Origin: Thalassolituus alkanivorans
GTDB taxonomy: Bacteria > Pseudomonadota > Gammaproteobacteria > Pseudomonadales > Oceanobacteraceae
DNA: 64,000 nucleotides
Reading direction: 5' to 3'
Assembly: GCF_020447205.1 (NCBI RefSeq)
Contig: NZ_JAJAEL010000039.1
Span: 302,627-366,626, forward strand
Position numbers and translations under genes: made by a program. Within the stretch, counting starts at the first letter, position 1; the number at the start of each line of letters is the position of its first letter. Below are positions 52,785 through 62,541 of this stretch, one piece after another. The notes under the pieces are model-generated. The model was not told the DNA's origin and did no database searches. It saw only the letters and a list, made by a program, of their open reading frames with translations.

Positions 52785-55568
52785 ATGAATCAGGTACGGC
52801 ACAAACACACTCTGGCGCTTTCCCTTTCTCTGCTACTGAGCGCTTGCGGTGGAGGCTCCGGTGGCAGCTTCCCTTCCGGTAACGAAAATGATGGCGGGAG
52901 CAGCAATCAGACTCCGGAGCTGACCCAGGCTTTGAGCAAAGGCGATGCTTCGCTGGTCAGTGCCGCTGAGCTGCGTGATGCGGCATTAGCCACTATTAAT
53001 GCACAACGTACGGCCTATCAGCCGGTTAAGGCGCAGCTGCTGCAGCTGAATGCCAATGGCAGTGCGCGCAGCGATGGCAAAAGCCTGACCGCGGTGCATT
53101 GGGATGTAACCCACGACGCTGGCAAGCTAAGTCCGCAATTTGGTTATAACGACAGCCTGCTGATCAGTAATGCCAGTAATTCTTCAACAGCAGGCAGTGC
53201 CGCTTTTGCTGTTGTTGGCGAAGAGCAGCAGGGCCAGCGTTATCTGGTTCTGGGCAGTAATCCGATGCGTACTCAGCAGCGTGATGCGGCCTCGGTAAAC
53301 GCACACATGGATCAGCTGCTGGAAAACAGCATCGGCTGGCTGGCCGGGCGCAGTGATTTTTCGGTCACACCTTTAAAGGTGGTGATTGCGCAGATGGATC
53401 AGAGCTATTACTTCCCCGACCGTAACGCTACCCGCAGCTGGCTGGATGCGCATTACCAGAGCTCTGTCAGTTATAACGCGGCTGCAAGCTGTGATGGCGC
53501 GGCATTGGCAGGTTGCTTAACGGCGGATACCGATGTGCTGATGATTTCTCAGGTAGGTGGCAGCACAGAATTAAATCCACAGATTCTGGCGGCGGTAAAA
53601 GCGGCGCAGGCGCGTGGTACCGGTGTGCTGTATATGCACTATGACGGCGGGCTGGATGCTCTGGGCAAAACCCTGCTGGAGCATTTTCATGTGACGTACA
53701 GCGGTGATAACTACTGGTCAAAATATTATATGAATGCGCAGGATATGCGCCCGTATTTTAATCAGTTGCCAGAATATGTTGCTGACATCCAGCAAATGCT
53801 GAGCACGCTGGCTGCGCCAATAACCTTCGATTTTAACCAGTGCGATGAAGAAGATTGCAGCACAGTAACGGGTTTTAACCAGAATTTTATGAACGGTGCT
53901 ACCCGTGTACGCAATCTGATGGCGGACTTCGACCGGGAAAAACGTAATATTTTTGCTGCTGCCAGCGGCGATGAATACCGCCTGGAAAAATTACTGGCCC
54001 TGCTGGGTGACAGCTACCGTCAGCAGGTTGTGTTTCCGATGAGCCGCGATAAAACAGACGCGACTGCTCTGGTGCATTCCATCTACGCTGACATGTCGGT
54101 GTATAACTATCGCAGCCTGAATCCGGTACAGGCCGATCTGGGTAATTTCAGCCGCACTGATTTTTCCCATATTACGCCGGTCAGTAAAACCATTAATCTG
54201 GTGAGTAAAAATTATTTCCGCGCAGCCGGTGTGTATGTGTTGCCCGGAAAAACGGTGCGCGTAACCCGTCTCGATAATAGCCCGGTAAATACCAGCGTAG
54301 CGGTGAATACCCAGCGTGCTGCATCGACGCACTGGTTTGCCACCAACAATAGTTATAACCGCCCTAAATATCTGCAGAGCACCCAGATTCCTCTGGCCAG
54401 TGGCGAGAGCATTGAATTCACCTCACCTTATGGCGGGCCGCTGCAGATTTTCTTTGATGCCAATGATCAGAACGTCAGCTTTAAAGTCGAGAATATTGGC
54501 CTGCACCCATACTGGAATGGCGCCGAAGATAATGCCGATTTTGAAGCCCGTCTGAGTGCCGGTGAGTTTGACTGGGCGGAATTATCCACCGCCGGTTTTG
54601 AGGTGCATTCACAGCTGGAAAAAATGCGTACTTCCATGAATGAATGGGGCGGTACAGCGGCCGATATGGCCGTGGCAACTGAGCGTTATGTTTCCAACCT
54701 GCCTCATGTACTGGCCGGATTTGAAGGGCCGGGAATTGATGTAGTGGCCGAGATACATGATTTTGCCAGTGCCAATAATTTTACCGTGCAGAATATCGAT
54801 ATCGTGAAACACATGAACGCCGACCAGCCAACCTGTGGCTGGGGTTGCTCCGGTAATCCTTACGATGCCGGCTGGAGCTTCTCACCGACCGGTCATGGTG
54901 ATATTCATGAGCTGGGCCATGGGCTGGAAAAAGGTAAATTCCGCTTTGCCGGCTGGGAAGGTCATGCATCGACTAACTTCTATTCTTACCACAGCAAATA
55001 TCATTATTTCCTCGATACCGGTAAAGATCCTCAGTGCCAGTCATTACCTTTTGAAAGTCTGTTTAATACCCTGCAGACCAGCCGTAATCAGGCTGATCCG
55101 GTTGCCTATATGCAGGAACAGGCACTGAATGGCTGGAGCAATGGTGCAGCTATTTATATTCAGATGATGATGGCTGCCCAGGCGCAGGGCACGTTAACCG
55201 ATGGCTGGATGCTGCTGCCACGTCTGCATATTCTGGAACGCGAATTCTGGAGTGCGACGCGCAACGATGACAACTGGGCAGCGAAAAAAGCGGCACTGGG
55301 TTTTGCTGACTTTAACCGCAGTGACGCCAGCGCCCTGAATAATAATGACTGGCTGAACATTGCGCTGTCTAAAGTCACCGGGTTGGATATGCGCGATTAT
55401 CTGACCATGTGGGGCTTCCCGGCAGGTTCTGCTGCCAGCGCTCAGGTTGCTGCGCTGGCATTACCGGCGATGAGCAAAACCTTTTATGCTTCCGGCGGCG
55501 CCGAATTTTGTAAAGGACTGGATAAAACGCCGGTAGCTATTGATGGTGCAGCGGTCTGGCCGTTGTAA
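52785..55568 (+). CDS. impA: IMPa-family lipoprotein metalloprotease (peptidase M88-like)
   Basis: A 927-aa lipoprotein protease; either of two adjacent ATGs (52782, 52785) could be used, and AAAGG lies just upstream. Lipobox LLLSAC then a Gly/Ser/Asn linker. The catalytic HELGH is near residue 708, inside DAGWSFSPTGHGDIHELGHGLEKG (split motifs), followed by FRFAGWEGHASTNFYSY. The overall length and the segment HVLAGFEGPGIDVVAEI match the Pseudomonas immunomodulating metalloprotease IMPa, which cleaves O-glycosylated host or mucin-like proteins. Substrate in this organism unknown. Four Cys occur near the active site region (CGWGC). Confidence 0.88.
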   Translation: MNQVRHKHTLALSLSLLLSACGGGSGGSFPSGNENDGGSSNQTPELTQALSKGDASLVSAAELRDAALATINAQRTAYQPVKAQLLQLNANGSARSDGKSLTAVHWDVTHDAGKLSPQFGYNDSLLISNASNSSTAGSAAFAVVGEEQQGQRYLVLGSNPMRTQQRDAASVNAHMDQLLENSIGWLAGRSDFSVTPLKVVIAQMDQSYYFPDRNATRSWLDAHYQSSVSYNAAASCDGAALAGCLTADTDVLMISQVGGSTELNPQILAAVKAAQARGTGVLYMHYDGGLDALGKTLLEHFHVTYSGDNYWSKYYMNAQDMRPYFNQLPEYVADIQQMLSTLAAPITFDFNQCDEEDCSTVTGFNQNFMNGATRVRNLMADFDREKRNIFAAASGDEYRLEKLLALLGDSYRQQVVFPMSRDKTDATALVHSIYADMSVYNYRSLNPVQADLGNFSRTDFSHITPVSKTINLVSKNYFRAAGVYVLPGKTVRVTRLDNSPVNTSVAVNTQRAASTHWFATNNSYNRPKYLQSTQIPLASGESIEFTSPYGGPLQIFFDANDQNVSFKVENIGLHPYWNGAEDNADFEARLSAGEFDWAELSTAGFEVHSQLEKMRTSMNEWGGTAADMAVATERYVSNLPHVLAGFEGPGIDVVAEIHDFASANNFTVQNIDIVKHMNADQPTCGWGCSGNPYDAGWSFSPTGHGDIHELGHGLEKGKFRFAGWEGHASTNFYSYHSKYHYFLDTGKDPQCQSLPFESLFNTLQTSRNQADPVAYMQEQALNGWSNGAAIYIQMMMAAQAQGTLTDGWMLLPRLHILEREFWSATRNDDNWAAKKAALGFADFNRSDASALNNNDWLNIALSKVTGLDMRDYLTMWGFPAGSAASAQVAALALPAMSKTFYASGGAEFCKGLDKTPVAIDGAAVWPL

Positions 55569-55590
55569 TTGTGTTTTGCTGATAAAAGAG

Positions 55591-55617
55591 AAACCGGCCT
55601 GTCAGGCCGGTTTTTTT
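55591..55617 (+). terminator. Rho-independent terminator after the metalloprotease gene
   Basis: AAACCGGCCTG pairs with CAGGCCGGTTT, followed by a T-run, 22 bp after the stop at 55568. Confidence 0.92.
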
Positions 55618-55631
55618 ATGGATTATGAGAA

Positions 55632-56363
55632 TCAGTCCGCAGCATAAATACCGTTGCGCCGGATATTAAAGGCTGTCTGGTGGAAAAACAGATGCGCCAG
55701 TGCAGTTACATCAGCGTTCAGCACACCTTCTGCCAGAACCGGGTCTGGCTCAAACAACAACCCTTGTTGCTGACTGTACTGCCGGATCGGGTTCAGGGTA
55801 TTGCTCAGCAGGGCCGGCGGAAAGGGCGGACGAAGATTACGCAGGTGCTGTCCCTGTTCATTGGTCAGGTCAAATTGCAGAAAGGTTTTACAGGTCTGGG
55901 CGCTCATGCAACGCTGGATTTCGTTCTGCCATATACGGCATTGGCGTAAGTGCTGGCAATCGTCAGCGGTAACAAACCACTGAATATCGGTTTCTGTTAC
56001 TGATGCCATGGTGAACATAAAACGCTGCTGCTGATAACCAAGCCATACCCTGTGCTTTTCTCCGTCTGCGCTGGCCCCGAGAATCTGCAGAGCAGTCCCT
56101 TTGGCGATCACTCCTCTAACCTGTATATCCGGTTGCCGATGGCTCTGCGTTCGTGCGCGCACTGATATGGGTTGCAGGCTGTGCTCGCCGCTGCCGTTAT
56201 CCAGTATTAAAAATAATTCCGGAGTCGTATAACGCTGGCCCTGCATGGGGTGAGATGGAATATCAGGTTCACTGTTGTTCTGGTTGGTAAAGGGCAGGCT
56301 GGTAAAAGACTGACAGCCGCCAATAAAAAACAGAGAGGTGATTAATAAAAGAAAAATACGCAT
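55632..56363 (-). CDS. Hypothetical lipoprotein
   Basis: An unrecognised 243-aa protein with a lipoprotein signal (IFLLLITSLFFIGGC, lipobox IGGC with Cys17). The mature part has VRARTQSHRQPDIQVRGVIAKGTALQILGASADGEKHRVWLGYQQQRFMF (given as two adjoining strands), SH3-like in feel, and a Cys cluster, DDCQHLRQCRIWQNEIQRCMSAQTCK. It converges on the metalloprotease gene; no functional link is established. Confidence 0.65.
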   Translation of the reverse strand: MRIFLLLITSLFFIGGCQSFTSLPFTNQNNSEPDIPSHPMQGQRYTTPELFLILDNGSGEHSLQPISVRARTQSHRQPDIQVRGVIAKGTALQILGASADGEKHRVWLGYQQQRFMFTMASVTETDIQWFVTADDCQHLRQCRIWQNEIQRCMSAQTCKTFLQFDLTNEQGQHLRNLRPPFPPALLSNTLNPIRQYSQQQGLLFEPDPVLAEGVLNADVTALAHLFFHQTAFNIRRNGIYAAD

Positions 56364-56552
56364 AAACCGCTCAGACGCTCCTTATCAATAGGTGGTCAGG
56401 ATGCCAGAGGAGGCCTCAGGGTCAAGGGCGTTGCGGCTTTATTCGGTTGATACGGCGTGATGATGATCGCGAATGCGCCGGATCAGAAATCACGGCGCAT
56501 TATTTTACAGTGCGGTATCTTCTGCTCTCCCAGGGCGCCATAAGCCAAAGAC

Positions 56553-57836
56553 TCAGAGCGCCACAATCCACAGGCTCAGAGCGCCAATAATCAGAGATAA
56601 AAGCATCGCCAGGCTGACGCGGATACCCAGCGCCGGTTTGCCGATAACCATAGCAAGGCCTGCCTTAAATAAATTATTTACAGTGACCGCAATCAGAATA
56701 CCGGTGGCTGCGACGGTCAGGGTCAGGCTGTCGCCGAGTGACATGCGCGATAAACTCAGGCTGATGGCATCAACATCGGTAATGCCGGAAATCGCCGCCA
56801 GCAGATAAACCCCGGTGCTGCCCATTTCCTGCTGCAGCCATTCGGTCAGTAATAAAATAATGACCAGCAGGCCACCCAGAATTAAAGCCGATCTTAATTC
56901 CAGCGGATTTTTGGCCAGATCCGGATGGCTGACGTCGGTTTTTGTATGACGCAGATTCATCACGATGGCGGGCAGATATAAAGACAGGGTCATCAGTAAT
57001 ACCGGCAGCCAGAGCAGGGTGATTAGCTCACGGTTAATCACCAGACAGTAAAGTAAAATGCGCGGAAACATGGTGCCGCAGGCCAGCAGAATACCGGCCG
57101 CTAATAACGGTGCATTGGCCGGTGATGAGCGGGCAAGGCGGGAGAAATGCAGTGTGAGTGCGGTTGATGAGCTTAAACCGGCGAACAGACTGGTAAACAG
57201 CAGGCCCCGGCGCTCACCAAGAATACGTACCGAAAAATAGCCAACAAAAGAAATCGAGGCGATCAGTACTACCATCCACCAGATTTCATAGGGATTGATC
57301 ACACCACCGGGACCAAAGCCTTTATCCGGCAGCAGTGGCAGCATAACCACAGAAATCAGCAATAATTGCAGCGCGGCATCCAGTTCGTTTTCGCGCAATT
57401 TGCGCAGGGCACTGTGAATTTCGCTTTTGTTATCGAGAATAATGGTAGTGACCACGGCCGCCATAGCTGCGATCACGGTTTGACCAGCGGCCACCATGGC
57501 ACCAAAACAGAAGGTCAGTAATAAACCCACCACACCGGTAATGCTGACGTTCTGATGATTGGCGGCATAAGTACGGTAACCGCTGATGGCCAGGGCTGCC
57601 ATTACCAGCAGCATTGCCGGTAAAAACCAGGGCGAAATACTTTCTGACAACAGCACGCTGATACAGCCGGTCAGAGCGGTCAGCGTATGGGTACGGATAC
57701 CGGCAACCCGTGCGCCGGCTTCCTGTTCGCGTGATACCCAGCCACGTTGCAGCCCGATTAACGCACCCAGAGATAAAGCAATGAATAACTGAAATGCTGT
57801 TTGGGCGTGGCCATTCACAAATACCGATAAATCCAT
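56553..57836 (-). CDS. MgtC/SapB-family membrane protein with DUF4010 domain
   Basis: A 427-aa integral membrane protein. The N-terminal MgtC-like part has ALSLGALIGLQRGWVSREQEAGARVAGIRTHTLTAL in pieces (about 20-55). The C-terminal part is the DUF4010 domain with GLSSSTALTLHFSRLAR (about 218-234) and GVYLLAAISGITDVDAISLSLSRMS (about 338-362). About 11-12 hydrophobic segments. Related proteins are tied to Mg2+ or phosphate homeostasis, but the transport role is unproven. It lies 11 bp downstream of selO and is likely co-transcribed. Confidence 0.88.
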   Translation of the reverse strand: MDLSVFVNGHAQTAFQLFIALSLGALIGLQRGWVSREQEAGARVAGIRTHTLTALTGCISVLLSESISPWFLPAMLLVMAALAISGYRTYAANHQNVSITGVVGLLLTFCFGAMVAAGQTVIAAMAAVVTTIILDNKSEIHSALRKLRENELDAALQLLLISVVMLPLLPDKGFGPGGVINPYEIWWMVVLIASISFVGYFSVRILGERRGLLFTSLFAGLSSSTALTLHFSRLARSSPANAPLLAAGILLACGTMFPRILLYCLVINRELITLLWLPVLLMTLSLYLPAIVMNLRHTKTDVSHPDLAKNPLELRSALILGGLLVIILLLTEWLQQEMGSTGVYLLAAISGITDVDAISLSLSRMSLGDSLTLTVAATGILIAVTVNNLFKAGLAMVIGKPALGIRVSLAMLLSLIIGALSLWIVAL

Positions 57837-57847
57837 GTCAGTTTTCC

Positions 57848-59386
57848 TCAGGTGCCGCAGAAGGTGCGTAACACTTTTTCATCCGGCTTTGGCGGTTGTT
57901 CATAGTCGGCATATTCTGCCTTGCTGCGGTATGGCTCGGCCAGTATCTGCAACAGTTGTTCAAAGACGGAAAAATCACCTTTTTCAGCAGCGGTAATGGC
58001 TTCGGCAACGCGGTGGTTGCGCGCAATATAGGCCGGATTTTTATTCAGCATACGTTGTTCGGCGCTATCGCTGTCGCCACGCTGAATTAATTGCTGCTGC
58101 CAGTCGTCCAGCCAGTCATTAATATTCTGTACCAGTGCTGCGCTGCTGCGGCATTCCGGCGGATTCAGCAGTTCCAGTAACGCCTGGCGTTCACTGTCTG
58201 GCTGACTGCAGTCGCTTAAACGGCGGAAAAACAGCGTATAGTCGATACGTCCTTCGGCCAGCAGTGCCAGCAGGTTTTCAATCAGCGCCTGATCACTGTT
58301 TTTCAGTGCGGAAAAACCCAGTTTTTCGCGCATATGTTCAAGCCAGGCCTGTTGTTGCCATAAGGCAAAATCCTGCAGAATGGCGGTGGCTTTTTCGACC
58401 GCAGCTTTCTCGTCGTCGTTAAATAACGGCAGCAGCGTTTCTGCCAGCCGCGCTAAATTCCACTGGCCGATGGCTGGCTGATTCTGATAAGCGTAACGGC
58501 CATGGCGGTCGATGGAGCTGAATACCGTTTTCGGGTGATAAGCATCCATAAAGGCGCAGGGGCCATAATCGATAGCTTCACCACTGACGGTCATATTGTC
58601 GGTATTCATAACGCCGTGAATAAAACCGAGCTGCATCCACTGGGCAATTAATTCGGCTTGCTTGCGGCAAATGGCTTCGAATAATTGCAGATAAGCATCG
58701 TCATCGTTGCTGTTAATGTGCGGATAATGACGGGCCAGTACATGGTCGGCTAATTGTTTAACGGCTTCGCCGTCGCGGCGCAGGGCAAAATACTGAAAGG
58801 TGCCGACACGGATATGGCTGGCGGCGACGCGGGTAAATACCGCTCCGGGTTCGCGCCCGTCGCGTATCACCCATTCGCCACTGCTGACCGCAGCCAGTGC
58901 ACGGGTTGTGGGTACACCTAATGCGTGCATGGCTTCGCACAGAATATATTCACGCAGCACAGGCCCCAGCGGAGAGCGGCCATCGCCGCTGCGCGAAAAT
59001 GGCGTGCGGCCACTGCCTTTTAACTGAATATCACGGCGCAGACCCTGAATATCGAGCAGGTCGCCGAGCAGAATAGCGCGGCCATCCCCTAATTGCGGAT
59101 TTAACTGCCCAAACTGATGGCCACTGTAAGCCATCGCCAGAGGGGCGGCGTTGTCGGGAATTTGATTGCCGGAAAATATCTGTGCCAGTTCGTTGTCACT
59201 GTTGTTGTCGCTGGAGCAGGCGCTGGAGCTGGCGGTATTAAGCTCTATGCCTAATTCCTGCGCGAGAGTGCTGTTAAAACGGATTAACGCCGGATTTTTT
59301 ACCGGCGTTGGCAGCACCCGTGCGTAAAAACGCTCGGGCAGAGCGGCGTAGGCATTGCTGAACGGTATTTGCAGGGAAAGAGACAC
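57848..59386 (-). CDS. selO: Protein adenylyltransferase SelO (YdiU/UPF0061)
   Basis: A 512-aa pseudokinase-fold enzyme that transfers AMP to Ser/Thr/Tyr of proteins. Signature regions: AYSGHQFGQLNPQLGDGRAILLGDL (about 86-110, in parts), IQLKGSGRTPFSRSGDGRSPLGPVLREY (about 120-147), SGEWVIRDGREPGAVFTRVA, and HGVMNTDNMTVSGEAIDYGPCAFMD (about 253-277) with the catalytic Asp residues. The C-terminus ends FCGT with Cys at the position used by Sec in eukaryotic SelO. Usual family length, intact. A hairpin element lies 45 bp upstream of the start. Confidence 0.95.
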   Translation of the reverse strand: MSLSLQIPFSNAYAALPERFYARVLPTPVKNPALIRFNSTLAQELGIELNTASSSACSSDNNSDNELAQIFSGNQIPDNAAPLAMAYSGHQFGQLNPQLGDGRAILLGDLLDIQGLRRDIQLKGSGRTPFSRSGDGRSPLGPVLREYILCEAMHALGVPTTRALAAVSSGEWVIRDGREPGAVFTRVAASHIRVGTFQYFALRRDGEAVKQLADHVLARHYPHINSNDDDAYLQLFEAICRKQAELIAQWMQLGFIHGVMNTDNMTVSGEAIDYGPCAFMDAYHPKTVFSSIDRHGRYAYQNQPAIGQWNLARLAETLLPLFNDDEKAAVEKATAILQDFALWQQQAWLEHMREKLGFSALKNSDQALIENLLALLAEGRIDYTLFFRRLSDCSQPDSERQALLELLNPPECRSSAALVQNINDWLDDWQQQLIQRGDSDSAEQRMLNKNPAYIARNHRVAEAITAAEKGDFSVFEQLLQILAEPYRSKAEYADYEQPPKPDEKVLRTFCGT

Positions 59387-59430
59387 GGCGCTTCCGGAAT
59401 AAATAAGTGTGTTAGGGGCTGTTCAGACCC

Positions 59431-59698
59431 TAGGGCCTGTCGACACTAATTAAACAGGCCTGTTATCGGATAAAAATTCCTCAGACAAGGCGCTGAGAGT
59501 GTGGCCTAACGGGTTAAGCGAGCGAACAGCAACGCAGGATGAGGGATTTTTAGCCATAACCCTTCGGGCTGAGGCCAGTTTTCCCCATTAACTTCGTCGC
59601 TCGTCATTCATTTAGCCCGCTAATATCAATCCTCTCTCCTTGTTCTGAGAAAAACTGGCTCTCAGTAGGCCCGATTCACTTAGTGTCGACAGGCCCTA
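59431..59698. mobile_element. MITE-like hairpin element, copy 2
   Basis: Same element as at 19731-20000 with scattered substitutions (about 20 differences by eye) and the same orientation. Ends TAGGGCCTGTCGACACTAA and its inverse, with TA just outside GGGCC/GGCCC on each side. It lies between the selO start and the oxidoreductase stop, not disrupting either. No coding capacity. Confidence 0.8.
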
Positions 59699-59731
59699 GG
59701 ATATTCCGGCAGCGACTGTCTTGCCAGCGCT

Positions 59732-60316
59732 TCAGGCCGCAGAAGGTGCGCCCTGTTGCATAAAGCTGGCTGACTTTTGTTGAATCAGTCTGCACAACTG
59801 CTCTGCATGTTCATGAGCTCTTTGTGTAATATCTTCACGGCTGTTATCGCCACCGGTTTTATACACCATATCGTGGGAAATCAGCGGCGGCAGGAAGACC
59901 ATGCCGGTAAAGTTCGCGCTTTGTTCCAGCGGACGCAGCAGCTCCTGAGTGGTGAAGTGGTTATGGCCACCGGCTGCATAGCTGTTCAGTGGACCGCCGA
60001 TGGTGGTTGATACCAGTAAGTTTTTGCCACGCAACTGACTGTCCGGGCCATAGGCAAAGCCAAAAAGAAATACGCGGTCCATCCATTCCTTTAAAATTCC
60101 CGGTACGCTGTACCAATGAAACGGATACTGGAAGATAATCAGATCGGCCTGCAGTAATGCCTGCTGTTCTGCAGCAATATCGATCTGAAAATCCGGATAA
60201 AGCTGGCCGAGGTTACGCACTTCGGTATCCGCCAGCTGGCCGATCTGGTCAGCAATTATTTTATTGGCAAGCGAGTTCTGAATATTGGAATGTGCCAGGA
60301 TCATTAAGGTTTTCAT
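59732..60316 (-). CDS. NAD(P)H-dependent flavin oxidoreductase (KefF/MdaB-like)
   Basis: A 194-aa flavodoxin-like quinone reductase: LMILAHSNIQNSLANKIIADQI at the start (about 4-25), FQYPFHWYSVPGILKEWMDRVF (about 62-83) and GKNLLVSTTIGGPLNSYAAGGHNHFTTQELLRPLEQ in parts (about 97-132), characteristic of the family. FMN-bound cytoplasmic enzyme. Divergent from an HxlR regulator (110-bp gap) that probably controls it in response to reactive electrophiles or quinones. Confidence 0.92.
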   Translation of the reverse strand: MKTLMILAHSNIQNSLANKIIADQIGQLADTEVRNLGQLYPDFQIDIAAEQQALLQADLIIFQYPFHWYSVPGILKEWMDRVFLFGFAYGPDSQLRGKNLLVSTTIGGPLNSYAAGGHNHFTTQELLRPLEQSANFTGMVFLPPLISHDMVYKTGGDNSREDITQRAHEHAEQLCRLIQQKSASFMQQGAPSAA

Positions 60317-60426
60317 TATGTGTCTCTTTGTTAATGTCCGGCGATCTTAGACGATGAAAATCGCGCACATAAGAATGCACATTTCTGATACTCAGTACCC
60401 TTTTGTATACCCTTGGACGATATGAA

Positions 60427-60765
60427 ATGAACCACTCAGACTATGATTGCAACCTCGGTTGCCCGGTAGAAGCGACTCTTGAACTGATTGGTGGCAAATG
60501 GAAAGGCGTAATTCTTTATCACCTGCTGGATGGAACACATCGTTTCAATGAATTACGCCGGATTATGCCGGACATTACCCAACGAATGCTGACCCGGCAG
60601 TTACGGGAACTGGAAGCTTGCCAGCTGATTTCGCGCACAGTTTATGCCGAAGTGCCGCCACGGGTGGAGTACAGCCTGACAGAGTACGGCCGGACTCTGG
60701 AGCCGGTCATACAGGCATTACGTGGCTGGGGGATGCAGCACCTGACTGCTGTTCAGAATCAATAA
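60427..60765 (+). CDS. HxlR-family transcriptional regulator
   Basis: A 112-aa winged-helix regulator from the ATG at 60427 ([20 protein letters not shown]). Family pattern: Cys8 and Cys12 ([20 protein letters not shown] in its usual place), [36 protein letters not shown] (about 31-66), [21 protein letters not shown] (about 78-98). Its Cys residues may sense electrophiles as in YodB/HypR-like members. Divergent from the NAD(P)H oxidoreductase gene. Confidence 0.92.
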   Translation: MNHSDYDCNLGCPVEATLELIGGKWKGVILYHLLDGTHRFNELRRIMPDITQRMLTRQLRELEACQLISRTVYAEVPPRVEYSLTEYGRTLEPVIQALRGWGMQHLTAVQNQ

Positions 60766-60805
60766 CCGCTGTCAGGTGATGTGCAGTAAAACGGAGAAAG
60801 ATTAT

Positions 60806-61390
60806 TTAACCGAACGGCTTCACGCCAATCAGCATGCCATGCAGCCACAGGGCAAAGGCAACCCAGGCGCCGATACCCACGACCAGCGTCAGTACGTCGC
60901 GTACCGCTCCTTTATACTCTTTCTTCACCCCGGCGATACGGTCACGGCGACGGGATAGCGCAAACCCGGCAATAGCCCAGGTTAAGAAGGCACCGAACAG
61001 CACCAGATCGTGCAGACCGCCATTGGCAATTAAATGGGCAAAGGCCCAGAGCTTGATGCCCAGATACATCGGATGGCCGAGCTTAACCTGCAAACGGTTG
61101 CCGGGAATCTGGCTGGCAAACAGCAGAATAAAGGCGGGCAGAGTGATCAGTGCCGCCAGATGGCGTGTCCATACTGGTGGTGTCCACAGCCAGGTCGGGT
61201 TCATACGGGCTTCGCCGTAACCGATCACCAGCAGAATAAAGCCGCCGATGGCGACCACGGAATACAGACCCTTCCACGGCAGCAGCCCCAGACGGCTGAT
61301 CATGGCGTTACGCCATTGCGGCGCGATCAGATTGGTACAGTGTCCGCCGATAAACAGCAGTAGTCCGGCCAGTAATAACGTCATGGTCAT
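60806..61390 (-). CDS. NnrU family membrane protein
   Basis: A 194-aa protein with five to six helices: LLLAGLLLFIGGHCTNLIAPQWR (about 5-27), LYSVVAIGGFILLVIGYGEAR (about 42-62), HLAALITLPAFILLFASQIPGNRLQ, LGHPMYLGIKLWAFAHLIANGGLHDLVLFGAFLTW (in parts, about 104-138). GHCTNLI and HPMYLGIKLWAFAHL fit NnrU, linked in some bacteria to denitrification; no denitrification genes lie here, so the role is open. Confidence 0.88.
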   Translation of the reverse strand: MTMTLLLAGLLLFIGGHCTNLIAPQWRNAMISRLGLLPWKGLYSVVAIGGFILLVIGYGEARMNPTWLWTPPVWTRHLAALITLPAFILLFASQIPGNRLQVKLGHPMYLGIKLWAFAHLIANGGLHDLVLFGAFLTWAIAGFALSRRRDRIAGVKKEYKGAVRDVLTLVVGIGAWVAFALWLHGMLIGVKPFG

Positions 61391-61450
61391 TCCTCAATTC
61401 ATTATGTTTGTGCCATCATGCAGGCATATCAGCGCGGATAAAAGTTCTGT

Positions 61451-62485
61451 ATGACGTCAGCACGCAAACGCATTTACATCGCCTACACCGGCGGCACTAT
61501 TGGCATGGCCCGTACTGAGCGTGGTTTTCAGCCGCTGGCCGGCTTTCTGGAAGATAAAATCCGCAGTCTGGCAGAATTCAGCCGTGACGAAATGCCGGAA
61601 TTTGAGCTGCATGAATACCAGCCGCTGCTCGACTCATCGGATATGACGCCGGCGCAATGGATGCAGATTGCCGCCGATATTCTTGCCCATTACGACCGTT
61701 TCGATGGCTTTGTTGTGCTGCACGGCACCGACACCATGGCCTATACCGCCTCAGCCCTGTCGTTTATGTTGCCCGATCTGGGCAAGCCGGTGATTGTGAC
61801 CGGCTCACAGATTCCGCTGTGCGAGCCACGCTCCGACGGCCACGATAATTTACTCAACGCGCTCTATATTGCCGCGCATTATCCGCGTGCCGAAGTGGGC
61901 CTGTTTTTTCATCACCGGTTATTGCGTGGTAACCGGGCGACCAAAATAAACAGCCAGGGCTTTGATGCCTTTGATTCACCCAACTGCAATGCGTTGCTGC
62001 ATGCCGGAATCAGTATCGAAGCCGGCCTGCCGGAATTGCGTCCGCTGCATAATAAACTGCCACAATTTAACGCCCTGAAAAGTGCGGCGGTGGCGGTGGT
62101 GACCCTGTATCCGGGGATCGATTTTTCGCTGTTGCAACGCCTGCTGGAACAACCACTGGATGGCGTTATTCTGCAGACCTTTGGCAGCGGTAATGCACCG
62201 CAAAATCCAGCCTTAATGGCAGCGTTTAAACAGACCAGCGAGCGTGGCGTGGTGCTGGTTAATCACAGTCAGTGTTTAAGCGGGCGGGTGGATATGGGCA
62301 GCTATGCCGGGGGGCATGCCCTGCGCGAAGCCGGTTTTGTATCGGCCGCTGATATGACACTGGAAGCAACGCTGACCAAGCTGCACGTATTATTAAGCGC
62401 TCCCGGAGAACGCAGTCATGTAATCAGCAAAGCCCGGCGTTTAATGGAAGTGCCACTCTGTGGTGAGCTCAGCGCGGCAAAATAA
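61451..62485 (+). CDS. ansA: L-asparaginase, type I
   Basis: A 344-aa cytoplasmic asparaginase: nucleophile Thr13 in AYTGGTIGM, second catalytic set in VLHGTDTMAYTASALSFML (about 89-107), PVIVTGSQIPL (about 112-122) and SDGHDNLLNALYIA (about 127-140). Length matches the type I enzyme, and there is no signal peptide. It converts asparagine to aspartate and ammonia. Followed after 56 bp by a gene of unknown function. Confidence 0.94.
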   Translation: MTSARKRIYIAYTGGTIGMARTERGFQPLAGFLEDKIRSLAEFSRDEMPEFELHEYQPLLDSSDMTPAQWMQIAADILAHYDRFDGFVVLHGTDTMAYTASALSFMLPDLGKPVIVTGSQIPLCEPRSDGHDNLLNALYIAAHYPRAEVGLFFHHRLLRGNRATKINSQGFDAFDSPNCNALLHAGISIEAGLPELRPLHNKLPQFNALKSAAVAVVTLYPGIDFSLLQRLLEQPLDGVILQTFGSGNAPQNPALMAAFKQTSERGVVLVNHSQCLSGRVDMGSYAGGHALREAGFVSAADMTLEATLTKLHVLLSAPGERSHVISKARRLMEVPLCGELSAAK

Positions 62486-62541
62486 AAAGCCGTAAAAGAG
62501 CATAAGAGAGTCCGAATAAACAGCAGTAAACGGAGAACGTG

